The notes beneath the pieces were generated by a model. That model did not search any database. It saw only the letters and a list, made by a program, of their open reading frames with translations, and was not told the DNA's origin. From NCBI GenBank assembly GCA_963932465.1, contig OZ010791.1, forward strand, positions 621,991,800 through 622,055,799: DNA of 64,000 nucleotides, read 5' to 3'. Within the stretch, counting starts at the first letter, position 1. Every line of letters starts with the position of its first letter. This stretch comes from Maratus speciosus (lineage: Eukaryota > Arthropoda > Arachnida > Araneae > Salticidae). A program made the translations under genes and the position numbers. This document shows, piece by piece, positions 1 through 9,812 of this stretch.

Positions 1-1
1 A

Positions 2-1735
2 GCTGAAGCATATTATAATTCAAATACTGATAATACTGCCTGGCTGTTTGATACTGCAGCTAGTTCCCATTTTTGCTCGCGTAAAGATTTATTTTGGGAT
101 TTTGAGCCAATCTCTGGGATGGAAATGAAAGCGGCAATTAACGGGGTAGCTTGTGAAGTTCTAGGTAGAGGAACTATAAAATTTAATTGTAAAGTTAAGG
201 GCAGAAATCAGGTGGTTGTATTAAACAATGTCTTATATTCACCTAAATTACGACATAATTTGATGGCGGGCCATCTCTTTGAAGAGAAAGGAGCTACTTT
301 TGTCGGTAAAAATGGGAGAATAGATGTATTTTTAAATGGTGGTAAATTATTTTCAGCTATTCGAAAAAATGGCCTTTACCATGTTTTTCCTCAGTATATT
401 AAACGTAATGACAAAAATTTTCATAGTCCAGAGGTTAACCACGTTAATATGGAAAACAGCTTAGAAACGTGGCACCGTAGGTTTGCCCACATAAATAAAG
501 ATTACATACTAAAAACCGTTGATACAGTTAGAGGAATGCCTTCACTCAAAAATGAAGATTTAAATTGTGAGCCTTGCAAAATTGGTAAAGCCAGGCGAGT
601 TTCCTTTAAACCAATTGGTAAAATTAGGTCTGTAAAGCCGTTAGAGCTGTTGCACCTCGATGTAGCAGGCCCGTTTAAAACAAAAAGTAGAGGCGGTAAT
701 AGGTATTTTCTAACTATAATCGACGATTTTTCCAGAAAAGTGTACGTTTACTTGATGAAGGAAAAATCCGAGGTTTTTAACTGTTTTGTAAAATTTCAAA
801 AGCGTGCTGAAACGTTTACTGGGAACAAAATCATTAATATTCGAACTGACAACGGTGGTGAGTTTTGTTCAAGGGAATTTGAAAAATATTTAGATGATAG
901 AGGTATTAAACCTGAGAGGACGAACCCATTTTCTCCTGAAATGAACGGATTTGTTGAGAGATTCAATTTAACGGCCCTAGATGCAGTAAGAACGTTACTT
1001 AATGAGTCTAAACTGCATGAAAGATTTTGGGGGGAGGCTTTGCTATTTTTTGTCTATACCTTCAATCGTACTTGCCATAAGAATTTCACTAAAACGCCGT
1101 TCGAATTATTTGGAGGAAAAGTGCCGTCTGTTAAACATCTAAGAATTTTCGGTTCCACTGTATATGTTGGGATTCCTAAACATAATCGTGGTAAACTTGA
1201 TATGCGTGCTGAAAAGGGGGTACTTGTAGGTTATGCTCTTCGCACAAAAGGCTATCGTGTATGGATCCCCGAAAAAGACAAAGTTATCGAGACCATCAAT
1301 GTTAGAATAGAGGAATCGGTTAAAAATAAACAGGTTTCTGACCGAAGTTTATTCCATTTGGATGCATTGGATTTAAACGATTCGGAGGTTTCTGATGCTG
1401 AAAAATCGTGTGTTGAACCCGATGAACAAGTTAAATTAATTGAGGAGGAGTCGGGGAGTACTAAACCGATACAAACGGTATCTAAATCTCCTACGTTAAC
1501 TAAACCAAATATCGAGTGGTTTCGAAAGGCTGTTCCTCGTTCAGATAGATCGCGTACCGATATTTATTATAGTATATTGGGGACCAATATGCGTTTAAGA
1601 TCCCAAAACGAGGCTAAAACTTATTGTGAATCTAAAAATATACCTTTCGATCCAAAAATATTTGACTTCAGTGGTAAAAATAACTTTACGGGCATCGTAA
1701 ATCAGGAACTAGAAGCAAATAGTTTAAATGAATGA
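2..1735 (+). CDS. Copia Gag-Pol: protease, pre-integrase zinc domain, integrase (partial)
   Basis: The frame is open from base 2, so the protein begins upstream; the first ATG (119) is internal. The first codons read AWLFDTAASSHFC, a copia aspartic-protease active site with DTAAS where DSGAS or DTGAT is usual. Counting from the Met at 119, the pre-integrase zinc motif is H119, H124, C150, C153. The integrase core follows with D181 (LHLDVAGP), D244 (RTDNGGEF) and E280 (NGFVERFN). This is a complete DD35E triad that inserts the cDNA copy into chromosomes. The frame ends at a TGA in the poorly conserved linker between integrase and RT, and the RT continues in the same frame behind it. Either a nonsense change or a recoded stop would explain this. 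The family assignment is firm. Confidence 0.88.
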   Translation, partial: AEAYYNSNTDNTAWLFDTAASSHFCSRKDLFWDFEPISGMEMKAAINGVACEVLGRGTIKFNCKVKGRNQVVVLNNVLYSPKLRHNLMAGHLFEEKGATFVGKNGRIDVFLNGGKLFSAIRKNGLYHVFPQYIKRNDKNFHSPEVNHVNMENSLETWHRRFAHINKDYILKTVDTVRGMPSLKNEDLNCEPCKIGKARRVSFKPIGKIRSVKPLELLHLDVAGPFKTKSRGGNRYFLTIIDDFSRKVYVYLMKEKSEVFNCFVKFQKRAETFTGNKIINIRTDNGGEFCSREFEKYLDDRGIKPERTNPFSPEMNGFVERFNLTALDAVRTLLNESKLHERFWGEALLFFVYTFNRTCHKNFTKTPFELFGGKVPSVKHLRIFGSTVYVGIPKHNRGKLDMRAEKGVLVGYALRTKGYRVWIPEKDKVIETINVRIEESVKNKQVSDRSLFHLDALDLNDSEVSDAEKSCVEPDEQVKLIEEESGSTKPIQTVSKSPTLTKPNIEWFRKAVPRSDRSRTDIYYSILGTNMRLRSQNEAKTYCESKNIPFDPKIFDFSGKNNFTGIVNQELEANSLNE

Positions 1736-2920
1736 CAATTAAAGAAGGATCAGGTGAACGTTCCAAATACATTTCATGAAGCAATGCGTTCCCCTCAAGC
1801 AGAATCGCGGAAGCGTGCGATGGAGGAGGAAATTAAAATTATTAAAGATCGAGAAGTTTGGACTTTGGTACAAAAACCTTCGAATGCTAGGATCTTGGGA
1901 AGCAGATGGGTTTATACTATTAAGTGCAATAAAGAGAACGAAATAATTAGATTTAAGGCTCGTCTCGTCGCACAAGGCTTCCGACAAGAGAAAGGCATTC
2001 AGTATGATCAGGTTTTTAGCCCTGTGGTTAATTTCACTATAATACGTTTATTTTTCTCGATTTTAGTTTGTGGATTGAAATGGCATCATATTCAAATGGA
2101 CGTTCGCTGTGCATATTTATATGCCCCTTTGTCGGAAGTTACATATATGAGACAACCAGTTGGTTTCGTAGAATTGGAAACACCAGATCACGTTTGTTTA
2201 TTAAAGAAAGCTCTATATGGACTCCATCAGAGCGGGCGTGAATGGTTTTACGAACTTCATTCCGTCTTAGAAAGTTTAAATTTTAAGAAGTTCGAGTGGA
2301 CCAACTGTGTTTATTCTCTTAATTCCGAAATTGTCTTGCTGTTCTATGTTGATGACATGATTTTGTTAGGAAAGGATAAAGATCAAATGTTTAAAGTTAT
2401 AGATGTGTTAAAACAAAAGTTTGACATTAAAGTTTTGGGGGAGACCGTTAAACTACTTGGGGTTAACTTTGAACAAACTAAAAATGGTATTTCTATTCAA
2501 CAAACGGATTACATTGAAAATATTTATGAACAATTTAAAGAATATTATCCTCCTATTGTTTCTTTACCTATTTCAAAGGGGGTTGTATTTTCCAAAAAGG
2601 ATTGCCTTCAAACTAATGATGAAATTGCTGAAATGGAAGAAATTCCATATCGTAACTTAATTGGATGTTTGTCCTTTTTGGCCAGTAGGACACGTCCCGA
2701 TATTAGTTATGTGATTAATCTTCTTTCACAATTTCAAAGCAATCCTGGAAAAATACATTGGTTAGCTTTATTAAAGGTACTTGGTTATGTATATCATACA
2801 AGATATGAAAAATTAAGTCTTTCTTGTAATGATAACTTTTCAATAAATTGTTTTAGTGACGCCGAGTATGCATCTAACCGAGACGATCGAGTATCGATTG
2901 GGGGGTTTATTTTTAAATGA
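1736..2920 (+). CDS. Copia reverse transcriptase and start of RNase H
   Basis: This segment is in the same frame as the integrase segment, directly behind the TGA, so no ATG is needed if the stop is read through; the first usable start-like codon is a GTG at 1754. It opens with the conserved copia RT lead-in (TFHEAMRSPQAESRKRAMEEEI). It contains the usual SRWVYTIK, RLVAQGF and QMDVRCAYL blocks. The catalytic YVDD box is encoded at about 2346-2357 (LLFYVDDMILLG). RNase H begins with CFSDAEYA. The frame is lost at a run of six G (2900-2905), one base too many relative to the continuation in the next frame, and stops at 2918-2920. RT plus RNase H would copy the element RNA to DNA in the particle. 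Confidence 0.85.
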   Translation, partial: QLKKDQVNVPNTFHEAMRSPQAESRKRAMEEEIKIIKDREVWTLVQKPSNARILGSRWVYTIKCNKENEIIRFKARLVAQGFRQEKGIQYDQVFSPVVNFTIIRLFFSILVCGLKWHHIQMDVRCAYLYAPLSEVTYMRQPVGFVELETPDHVCLLKKALYGLHQSGREWFYELHSVLESLNFKKFEWTNCVYSLNSEIVLLFYVDDMILLGKDKDQMFKVIDVLKQKFDIKVLGETVKLLGVNFEQTKNGISIQQTDYIENIYEQFKEYYPPIVSLPISKGVVFSKKDCLQTNDEIAEMEEIPYRNLIGCLSFLASRTRPDISYVINLLSQFQSNPGKIHWLALLKVLGYVYHTRYEKLSLSCNDNFSINCFSDAEYASNRDDRVSIGGFIFK

Positions 2921-3314
2921 TGCTGTAATATCTTGGCGAACTTCTAAACAACGTTGTGTAGCTCTTTCCACAATGGAATCGGAGTATATTTCATTAACCG
3001 ATGCTGCTAAAGAACTCATTTGGATAATTAACATAATAAAAGAGGGTAAAGAACTTCAAATTTTTCCATCTCATTTTACAGAGTTTAACTTATATTGTGA
3101 TAATAGAGCTGCTATAGATTTTTCTAACTCTCCTATAGAGAATAGTAAAACTAAGCACATACACGTAAGATATCATTTTTTAAGAAATTTAGTATATGAA
3201 AAGTTGTTTAATTTAAAGTATGTATCTAGTAATGAAAACTTAGCTGATTACTTTACAAAACCACCTACTAAAATTACACTAGAAAAATTTAGAAAGAAAA
3301 TTTTTGAGAATTAA
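2906..3314 (+). pseudogene. Copia RNase H C-terminal part, shifted frame
   Basis: The sequence continues the RT/RNase H protein in the +1 frame after the G-run shift: LNDAVISW, then STMESEYISL with the catalytic Glu, LYCDNRAAI with the catalytic Asp, and the terminal copia signature TKHIHVRYHFLR. The protein ends at TAA 3312-3314, about where copia polyproteins end. The frame opens at 2856, but that start is an artefact of the shift. A single-base length change in a homopolymer could be real decay or a residual assembly error. Confidence 0.8.
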
Positions 3315-3528
3315 AGTTAATTTAAAATGCTTTACTTTTTCTAGTTGTACTTATTTCATATTGAACTGGGATCTTGCTGTACTGGAGTTAAAGAAGAAAG
3401 AAAACTAGCATTCTTTTGGAAAATATTTAAATACCTTTTTAATGAAACTCCATATAAAGTTTTGAATTAAAGTTTCATTTTTTAATTACAAGTTTGTAAC
3501 ATCTTCCAGATGTGTGGAAGGCGGGCCA
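3315..3528 (+). other. Copia 3' untranslated region
   Basis: This non-coding stretch lies between the RNase H stop and the probable 3' LTR. A purine-rich segment at about 3512-3527 (GTGTGGAAGGCGGGCC) is the best polypurine-tract candidate for priming plus-strand synthesis. There is no other ORF and no env-like gene. Confidence 0.4.
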
Positions 3529-3529
3529 T

Positions 3530-4074
3530 TGATGTCATATCGCGGCATTTCTTGCCGATATCGAAATACGGCATAGATATCAACGTTTAAAGTCGTTTTG
3601 CTTTGCGGCCCAATTCTGAGACTGCTCGGTATCGATGTTTGTTTTCTAGTTTAGCTACGAAATCTTTTCAACTACGAGCGTTTCGTTTTTCACAAGATAT
3701 GACGTCATACATTTACGAATTCCACGCATCTGGAGATGAATGACTGAATTCCAACTTAGGTATTGCGTCGTCGTGCCGATGACGTACGCTGGTTTCCAAT
3801 TGGCTCATTTCTATAACTGCATGTTTCACTGTTAGTTACGAAGTTGATTTCTGTTTGGTATATATTGGAGCGACTTCATGTTCAGAGGGCTCGTTTCTGC
3901 ATGTTATAATTCAGTAATGTAACTGATATTAGTAAAGGCTCAATATATGAGCTGTTTAAGTTCTTGGCCGAAGTTATGGCCATATATTGTTATATTTAAT
4001 ACATTTAATCATGTTTTTAATTGGTTTTAATAAAGTTATGTTTGAATTATATCTTAACTTATTTCTGCATGTCA
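3530..4074 (+). repeat. Probable copia 3' LTR with promoter and poly(A) signals
   Basis: The assignment rests on position behind the polypurine candidate and on regulatory content. A perfect CRE/ATF palindrome TGACGTCA lies at 3700-3707 and a related half-site near 3780. A TATA-like TATATATT lies at 3859-3866, with an initiator-like TTCAG at 3881-3885, about 22-25 bp downstream. AATAAA lies at 4029-4034, followed by a T-rich stretch. A TG start near 3530 and a CA end near 4074 are guesses, since the partner LTR is outside the window. Confidence 0.45.
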
Positions 4075-4146
4075 GTGGACATTTAATCTTAAACTCTGCT
4101 TTAAGTTGTTGTGGCTTCTAGGCCTAATTAGCCCTAGCAGCCCGTT

Positions 4147-5430
4147 AGGAAAAACTCAAATTTCGTCAAAGAGTGGCGGAAGAAATTCGAACTTCGCCAA
4201 AGGACTGCAAAAGAAATCCAAAATTTGTCACACAGTAGTAAAAAAAAAACGCGAATTTCGACAAAATGCGCAGAGAAAAAATGCGAATTTTGTCAAATTG
4301 CCGCCAGGAAAAACACTTATTTCGTCAAAGGGCCGCAAAAAAACGCAAATTTCGTCAAAGAATCGCGAAAACAGGATAATTTTGTCAAATGGTCGCGGAT
4401 GAAATGCGAATTTCGCCAAAAGGCTGTAGGAAAAAACGTGAATTTTGTCAAAGGGCATATTAAAAAATACATGAATTTCGTCAAAGGGCTGAGGAAAAAA
4501 CCTCTAATTTTGTCAAGGGGCTGCTGGAAAAAACACGAATTTCATCAAAGGGTAGCGTAAAAGCGCAAATTTCGCGAAACGGTTGCGGAAAAAAACACTT
4601 AATTTCGTCAAAGGTTCGCAAAAAGGGGAATTTTGTCAAAGAGTCGCGTAATAACTGCGAGTTTCGCCAAAGTGTTGCGGGTAAAAAAGCGAATTTTGTA
4701 TTAGGTCTTCTAGAAAAAACACGAATTTCGTCAAAGAACTAAAGAAAAACGCAAATTTTGACAAAGGACCACTAGAAAAAACATGAATTTCGTCAAAAGG
4801 CATCGTAAAAAACACAAATTTCGTCGAAGGATTGCGATTGCAAATGTAAATTTTGTCGGTAATTTGTGGGAAAAAAATAATTTTGTCGAAAAGTTACTTA
4901 AAATACGCTAATTTGTCAAAGTATTTTGGGAAAAATGCGAATCTCGTCAAAGGGTTGCTGTAAAAATGAGACTTTCGTCGAAATGCAGCGGGAAAACGTG
5001 AATTTCGTCAAAGGGCTGCTGAAGAAATGCAAATCTCGTGAAAGGATGGCTGGAAAAATGAGAATTTCGTCAAAGTCTGTGGAAAAACTGCAAATCTCGT
5101 CGAAGGACGCGAAAAAAATGTGAATTTCGTCGGAGGATCGTAAAAAAAAAGAATTTTGTCAAAAGGCTGCTTAAAATCCTCAAATTTCATCGAAGTATCT
5201 CGGAAGAAACGCGAATTTCGTCAAAGGATCGTAAAAGAGCGAATTTCGTCGAAGGGCTGCAGAGAAAACGCGAATTTCGTCAAAAAGCTCAAATAAGCGC
5301 TAATTTCGTCAAAGAACTGCTAGAAATAACGTGAATTTCGTCAATGGGCTTCGGAAAAAACGACAATTTTTTCAGAGGATCGCGAAAAAAAATGGAAATT
5401 TTGTCACAGGATAGCAGAAAAAACACAGTA
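4147..5430. repeat. Degenerate minisatellite, about 31-bp unit, roughly 40 copies
   Basis: A unit of the form AAAAAACGCGAATTTCGTCA followed by AAGGGCTGCGG recurs without interruption for about 1.28 kb at a spacing of 29-33 bp. The core AATTTCGTCAAAGG is the best conserved part, and the A-run and GC-rich parts vary. Several open frames on both strands here (for example 4106-4402, 4225-4560, 4926-5123) only read through the repeat and should not be called genes. The block begins about 75 bp behind the probable copia LTR. Confidence 0.88.
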
Positions 5431-5760
5431 GTCTCTTTAGAAAACAGCTCACCCGTTTATGTTTATTATTGCAGGTATAATTTTTAATCAGAAACAAGAT
5501 ACTGAATTAACTTTAGAAAAATTGCGTTAACCTGAATCGAACTTGCAGGAATCTACACTTAACCTGAAATTGACCCGACCGAAAACAGAGTTAAACCGGT
5601 CTGGAAAAAAAATAGAGGGTTCCCCACCCTATCCCCTTTTTTTCCTGTAACTTTTTAAAAAAATTTACTGTGGATTTCAGAAAATATTTTTTTACTCAGA
5701 ATTGCCCCTGAGTAATGCGATTTCAATTATAAAATTTAAAAAAGTGAAATATTCAGTTTT
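5431..5760. other. No gene seen; AT-rich spacer
   Basis: I see no coding frame or recognised element. The words ACCTGAATCGAACTTGCAGG and TTGACCCGACC near 5531-5580 resemble text near 13530-13590, so part of it may be a dispersed repeat. Confidence 0.4.
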
Positions 5761-5814
5761 TAGCTCACAGGCTATCAAAGCCTAAGAGCTAATGTGCCCG
5801 CAGATTCTGTATGT

Positions 5815-5850
5815 TCGTACGTATGTATGTATGTACGCACGTACGTAACG
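5815..5850. repeat. GTAT/GTAC microsatellite
   Basis: This is a run of interleaved GTAT and GTAC tetramers. It immediately precedes the first block of 140-bp repeats. Confidence 0.75.
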
Positions 5851-6260
5851 CGATAACTCTTGATAGAAATATCCGATTTGCTTCAATTTTCTTTCACGGT
5901 TCATTCTCATAAGGCGCTTCCCTGATTAGTTTTGGGGGTTCATTGGTTAAGTATAAAGGGGGATCGGAGGGGTACTATCCCCTTAATTTAGAAAATGTGT
6001 TTTCTTATCCGATTTGCTTCACATTTGGTATACCGGTTTATAACGGTATGGCGCTTCCCTTATTAGTTTTGGGGTTCATTGGTTAAGTATAAGGGAGGAG
6101 GGTACGGGGGGGGGGGGTCTAATCCACCCTTAACTTAGATAAATGGGTTTTCCGTGCAGAATTATCAGATTTGCTTCAATTTTGGTATACCGGTTATTTC
6201 TGATAAGGCGCTTCCCTGATTAGTTTTGGAGGTTCATTGTTTAAGGTTCATTGTTACCAT
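5851..6260. repeat. Tandem repeat of about 140 bp, block 1
   Basis: About three units. Each carries ATCCGATTTGCTTCAA, then AAGGCGCTTCCCTGATTAG, then TTCATTGGTTAAGTATAA, then a G-rich/C-rich palindromic patch and AATTTAGATAAATGGG. The same unit reappears at 7890-8530. Confidence 0.75.
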
Positions 6261-7889
6261 CTGTGATGCTATAATAAAGATAGCAAAAGAATGATTCGGA
6301 CGTAGTAGAAAAGACCCCAAGGCATAACAATGACAGGATAGTAAGTAATCGGTTATATAAGCGGCCGGTATGTGAAACGATGGTGTATGCTATTCCTTCA
6401 GCATTCAGGTTTCAAAGAATCACCCTCTGCTCACGATAAATTTTCTCTTTTTGTGACGACAGTTGTACGATTACAGTCAAGCTATATCAACTCATTAGTT
6501 TCAGTTATGGTGAAGCGGTAATGGAAATCTTTACAAAAGCAAAAATGCTACAAGCTGCATTTTGTATGATAGGACAAATTTATTATTAATGGAGAATATC
6601 CAGAGAAAGATGTATGAAAATTTTGCGATTTATTGTTTTATTCAAAAAAGTTGAGCTTAAAAAAGAAGCGGAGAATCACTAATCAACAATTATTTTAAAT
6701 CGATACACGAATATGTAGGGCAAAAATATTTTCAGGTTGAGAACTAACCATACTTCCCCTCCCCCCAACCCTTCTTCCTCTTCTAGCTTTAGATCTCTTT
6801 CAAATTTCTTCTTCAATAAATAAATAAATCTATGGTTTGTTTATTTTTATTTTTTTTAAATATTTTAGGAAAACACACTTGCATTACAGTATTTACTTTA
6901 TTCAAAAAATTCTTTCCTACTGAAGTGAAATCCTGTAGGCAGTACTTCCAGTCTTAGTACAAATGATCAAATATAACTTTAGCTTTCTAAATATTTATTA
7001 TCTATCTCCAATGTTTGGGAAAATAAATATGCTCATAAAAAGTTAAAAAAAAAAAAAAAAGAAAAGAAAAGGAAAAGAAAAGAAAAACACTCTTTTGTAA
7101 TATTTTAATGGCAATTTTGAATTTTATGAAGTTCAAAAAACTGTCTTTACAATTCTTTAATTTGGATCGCAATTATTTCAAATCCACCGCTAAAATTAGG
7201 CTTGTTAGCAAGGGCGAAATAAAATTTATTGAAAAATATATAAATTTACTTTCTTTCGTTTCTAAGTCATATAAACAGGGGAAAAAAAGGGCAGTGATAT
7301 CGATTACAAGATACTTCTTACAATCTTTAAGTACAAAAAATAAAGTTGAGTTAATTAAAAGAGTGTAAGCAGTACTTACTATACAGTTGACTTCAAACTT
7401 AATTAAAAAATCGCAGGCATCAATATCAACTCTAGAACTAACATTTCAATTTTCATTTCATGTCTAATTTAATCCAATTTTGTATGAATTTATATTTTTA
7501 AATGAATATAATTTGAAAGAAATGCACAAAAAATTGGAGAAATGCTTAAGAAAGGGCCCTAGGGCCCCAATAAAATATGTGGGTGTTAGTCTAGGGAGAA
7601 GAGTCTAAGACTCAATTTTAAAATTATGCCTGAGAAGGTGAGAAAATTAGGGGGTGAAAATGCATGGCACATAAAAAGTTCAAGGAGCCCTGAAACGGGC
7701 TCTACGGGACCCTAGACTGGCTCATAATCTTAACTGGAATGGAGAAACGGGAGAATAACTAAATGGAAAAAGTACCCCAAAAATGAAGATCAGATAAAAA
7801 GAAATGAATTTATTAACAATTTAATGCACTAAAACTTCAAGGGCCCCTGTATCGGGCCCCAAGGGTCCCAGGGTCTTAATTGAAATGTA
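6261..7889. other. AT-rich interval with no convincing gene
   Basis: The longest frame is 86 codons (7108-7368, +). Its product is lysine and isoleucine rich, has no motif I know, and has the composition expected from AT-rich DNA, so I do not call it. There is an A/G-rich simple tract at 7045-7090. Near 7553-7570 and 7848-7872 are short palindromic GGGCCC patches (GGGCCCTAGGGCCC). Nothing else can be supported. Confidence 0.45.
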
Positions 7890-8530
7890 GTGATAGGGTA
7901 GAAACTGTTTTTCATGCAGAATTATTGGATTTGTTCCAAATTTCGTTTACCGATTTATTAAGTTAAGGAGCTACCTTGATTAGATTTGGAGATTAATTGG
8001 TTAAGTATAAAGGAGGGACGGGGGCTAGTCCCCCCCCCCCCCTTTAATTTTGATAAATGGGTTTTTCATGCAGAATTATTCGATTTGCTTCAAATTTGAT
8101 ATACTAATTTATTCCGATATGGCTTTCTTAATTTGATTTGGAGGTTCATTGGTTAAGTATAAAAGGGGAAAAGTGGGGCAGGTGCCCCCTCTCCTTAATT
8201 TAGATAAATGGGTTTTCATGCAAAATTATCTAATTTAGTTAATTTTTTTTTTTTCTAGGTTCATTCTGATAAGGAGCTTTTCTGATTAGATTTGAAGGTT
8301 TATTGGTTCAGCATAAAAGGGGAAATGGGGGAGCTAATACACCCCTTAATTTAGCGAAATGGTTTTTCATGCATAATTATCTGATTTGCTTCAAATTTGG
8401 TATGCCAGTTTATTATGTTAAAGAGTTTGGAGGTTCTTTGGTTAAGTATAAAGGGAAGAAACGGGAGCTAATCACTTCATTTATTTTTCGAAGGGCATTA
8501 TTCTTTGAAATAAGAGTATGATATACAATT
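7890..8530. repeat. Tandem repeat of about 140 bp, block 2
   Basis: Four to five diverged units of the repeat described at 5851-6260, recognisable by GATTTGCTTCAAATTTG, TTGGTTAAGTATAAA and AATTTAGATAAATGGG. A run of 13 C lies at 8030-8042. A 72-codon frame (8303-8521) is read from the repeat and is not a gene. Confidence 0.75.
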
Positions 8531-8847
8531 AGTGCGAATAGCCTGTGAGCTCAATATCCTCAGTTTAACTGGGCAATTTTCTTTTTATTTTATTGATCAA
8601 CCAGAAATTTCGAGTAATAATTTGCTATTTATTTAATGGTAGACGTTCCGTGGTTTAATAACGTGAATGTAACTATTCGGAAATTCTGGTAGATATTTTG
8701 AATAAAAAAATTCGATAAATTGGCAACACTACCTCCGACAATATCTACAGAGTCGGGCCAATTTCCTTTAACAATACGCGGACTGGGCTAAGGCTGATTT
8801 TTTTTTCTCTAGATTTTCTGCAGATTTGGGTCGGGCCGGGAATTCAT

Positions 8848-9300
8848 TGTTGCAGGAGCGTCATTTCGGTTTCAGAATTGATTATAATTGATAATTGCTG
8901 GATGTGCGTTTTTAGCTGTGAAATGCGTGTTTAAAGTTACCAAATTTTTTGTGTATTACGCAGTGTATATGAATTCTAAAGATCATATAAAGACTGCAAA
9001 AAAGAAATTGGACACATTAGTATGGACAGCAATTGCTGGAAATAAACTTTACTACATTATGTATTTTTAGATTGCTTATTTAGATATTTCAATTCATTGT
9101 AAGAAAAGAAAAAAAGCAGTTTCACCAGTTTTTTTTTTTTTTTTTTTTCAAGTCTATATTGGTTACTTTCTGACACATTTTAAAAATAATTTTTGTTTAC
9201 AAATGTATCAGATTGGCAAGTGCTCTTATTCAAAAACTACGTAAACGAACTTTTTTTTCCCTCGTTTTTCGGTAAAGACACAAATTTTCAGCGAATGCTG
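8848..9300. repeat. Dispersed repeat family A, copy 1
   Basis: The copy starts with GGAGCGTCATTTCGGTTTC and runs through AATTGCTGGATGTGCG and GGCAAGTGCTCTTATTC to TTTTTCGGTAAAGACAC. Closely related copies occur at 14645-15370, 17096-17600 and, more diverged, 19330-19790. A poly-T tract (9129-9148) interrupts it. One frame (8888-9070) has a translation similar to frames in the other copies, but no known domain. Confidence 0.7.
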
Positions 9301-9547
9301 TCAAAGTTGGCGTTTTGTTTTGAATCGAATTTCTGGACGCGACAGCACAGGAAAGGAAGAAAAAAAAACCACTTATCTTCAGACAACAATCGCCTATAAC
9401 TCAAGATGTAATTCATTTATCGAAAAATTAAAAACTGTTCGATTGCAAATCACAGAAGGTACTGTGTCAAAGCATTGGACTGTCAAGAGGGAGGTTGTAG
9501 GGGTGAACTGTAATTATCCTGTTGGTATTTATTTATTTTTATTAACA

Positions 9548-9812
9548 CTTTAAACATAGTTGAAAAGTGTTTATGACTTCGGTTTTCTGTCTGTCATTTG
9601 TCCGTCTCTAGAAATCGAATAGCTTTATTTTAATTTTGCGGTGCGTAGAAATTGCTTCTGGATGACGGCTGTACGTGGATTTTTACTGAATTGGCATGTT
9701 ATTGAAGTTACATGGCATATTTTATTGAAAATAGAATGTGAGATATTTATAGAGCAATTACAGGGACACACAAATAATCCCGTTATTTTATGATCTGTGG
9801 GGGGAAATGCTT
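9548..9812. repeat. Dispersed repeat family C, copy 1
   Basis: Shares TTGAAAAGTGTTTATGA and a later block with ATGTTATTGA and GGGACACACAAA with copies at 12640-12830 and 18975-19200. The later block also resembles the 173-bp satellite unit at 39430-40310. Family C tends to lie beside family A, so the two may be parts of one longer element. Confidence 0.6.

Larger units (their letters stand above)
1..4074 (+). mobile_element. Ty1/copia retrotransposon, 5' part outside window
   Basis: The protein order is protease, integrase, RT, RNase H. Integrase before RT is diagnostic of the Ty1/copia (Pseudoviridae-type) order, because Ty3/gypsy elements carry integrase last. Gag, the 5' LTR and the primer site lie before base 1. 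The coding part ends at 3314 and is followed by a probable 3' LTR. The copy is damaged by one in-frame TGA (1733-1735) and one frameshift near 2900. The right boundary is uncertain because the 5' LTR is not available for comparison. Confidence 0.85.
5762..8550. mobile_element. Candidate repeat element bounded by 14-bp inverted repeats
   Basis: AGCTCACAGGCTAT at about 5762-5775 is repeated as its reverse complement ATAGCCTGTGAGCT at about 8536-8549. Related flanking text (GAATTGCCC on one side, GGGCAATTTTC on the other) hints at longer, eroded arms. Two blocks of the same internal repeat of about 140 bp lie just inside each end. I cannot identify a TSD or a transposase, so the class is unknown. 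Confidence 0.4.

Noticed and set aside
2856..2905. Programmed frameshift in copia RNase H
   Set aside because: The shift is in the middle of a conserved domain at a G6 run and has no slippery site in the right frame; a 1-nt indel is simpler.
4106..5190. Several frames of 60-111 codons on both strands
   Set aside because: They only read through the 31-bp minisatellite; the repeated FVKG/FDKI words are products of the repeat.
7108..7368. 86-codon plus-strand frame
   Set aside because: Lysine-rich AT-driven composition, no motif, no support from neighbouring repeats.
9193..9553. Overlapping frames at 9193-9399 and 9320-9553
   Set aside because: They lie in and beside repeat family A, with no conserved product in its other copies.
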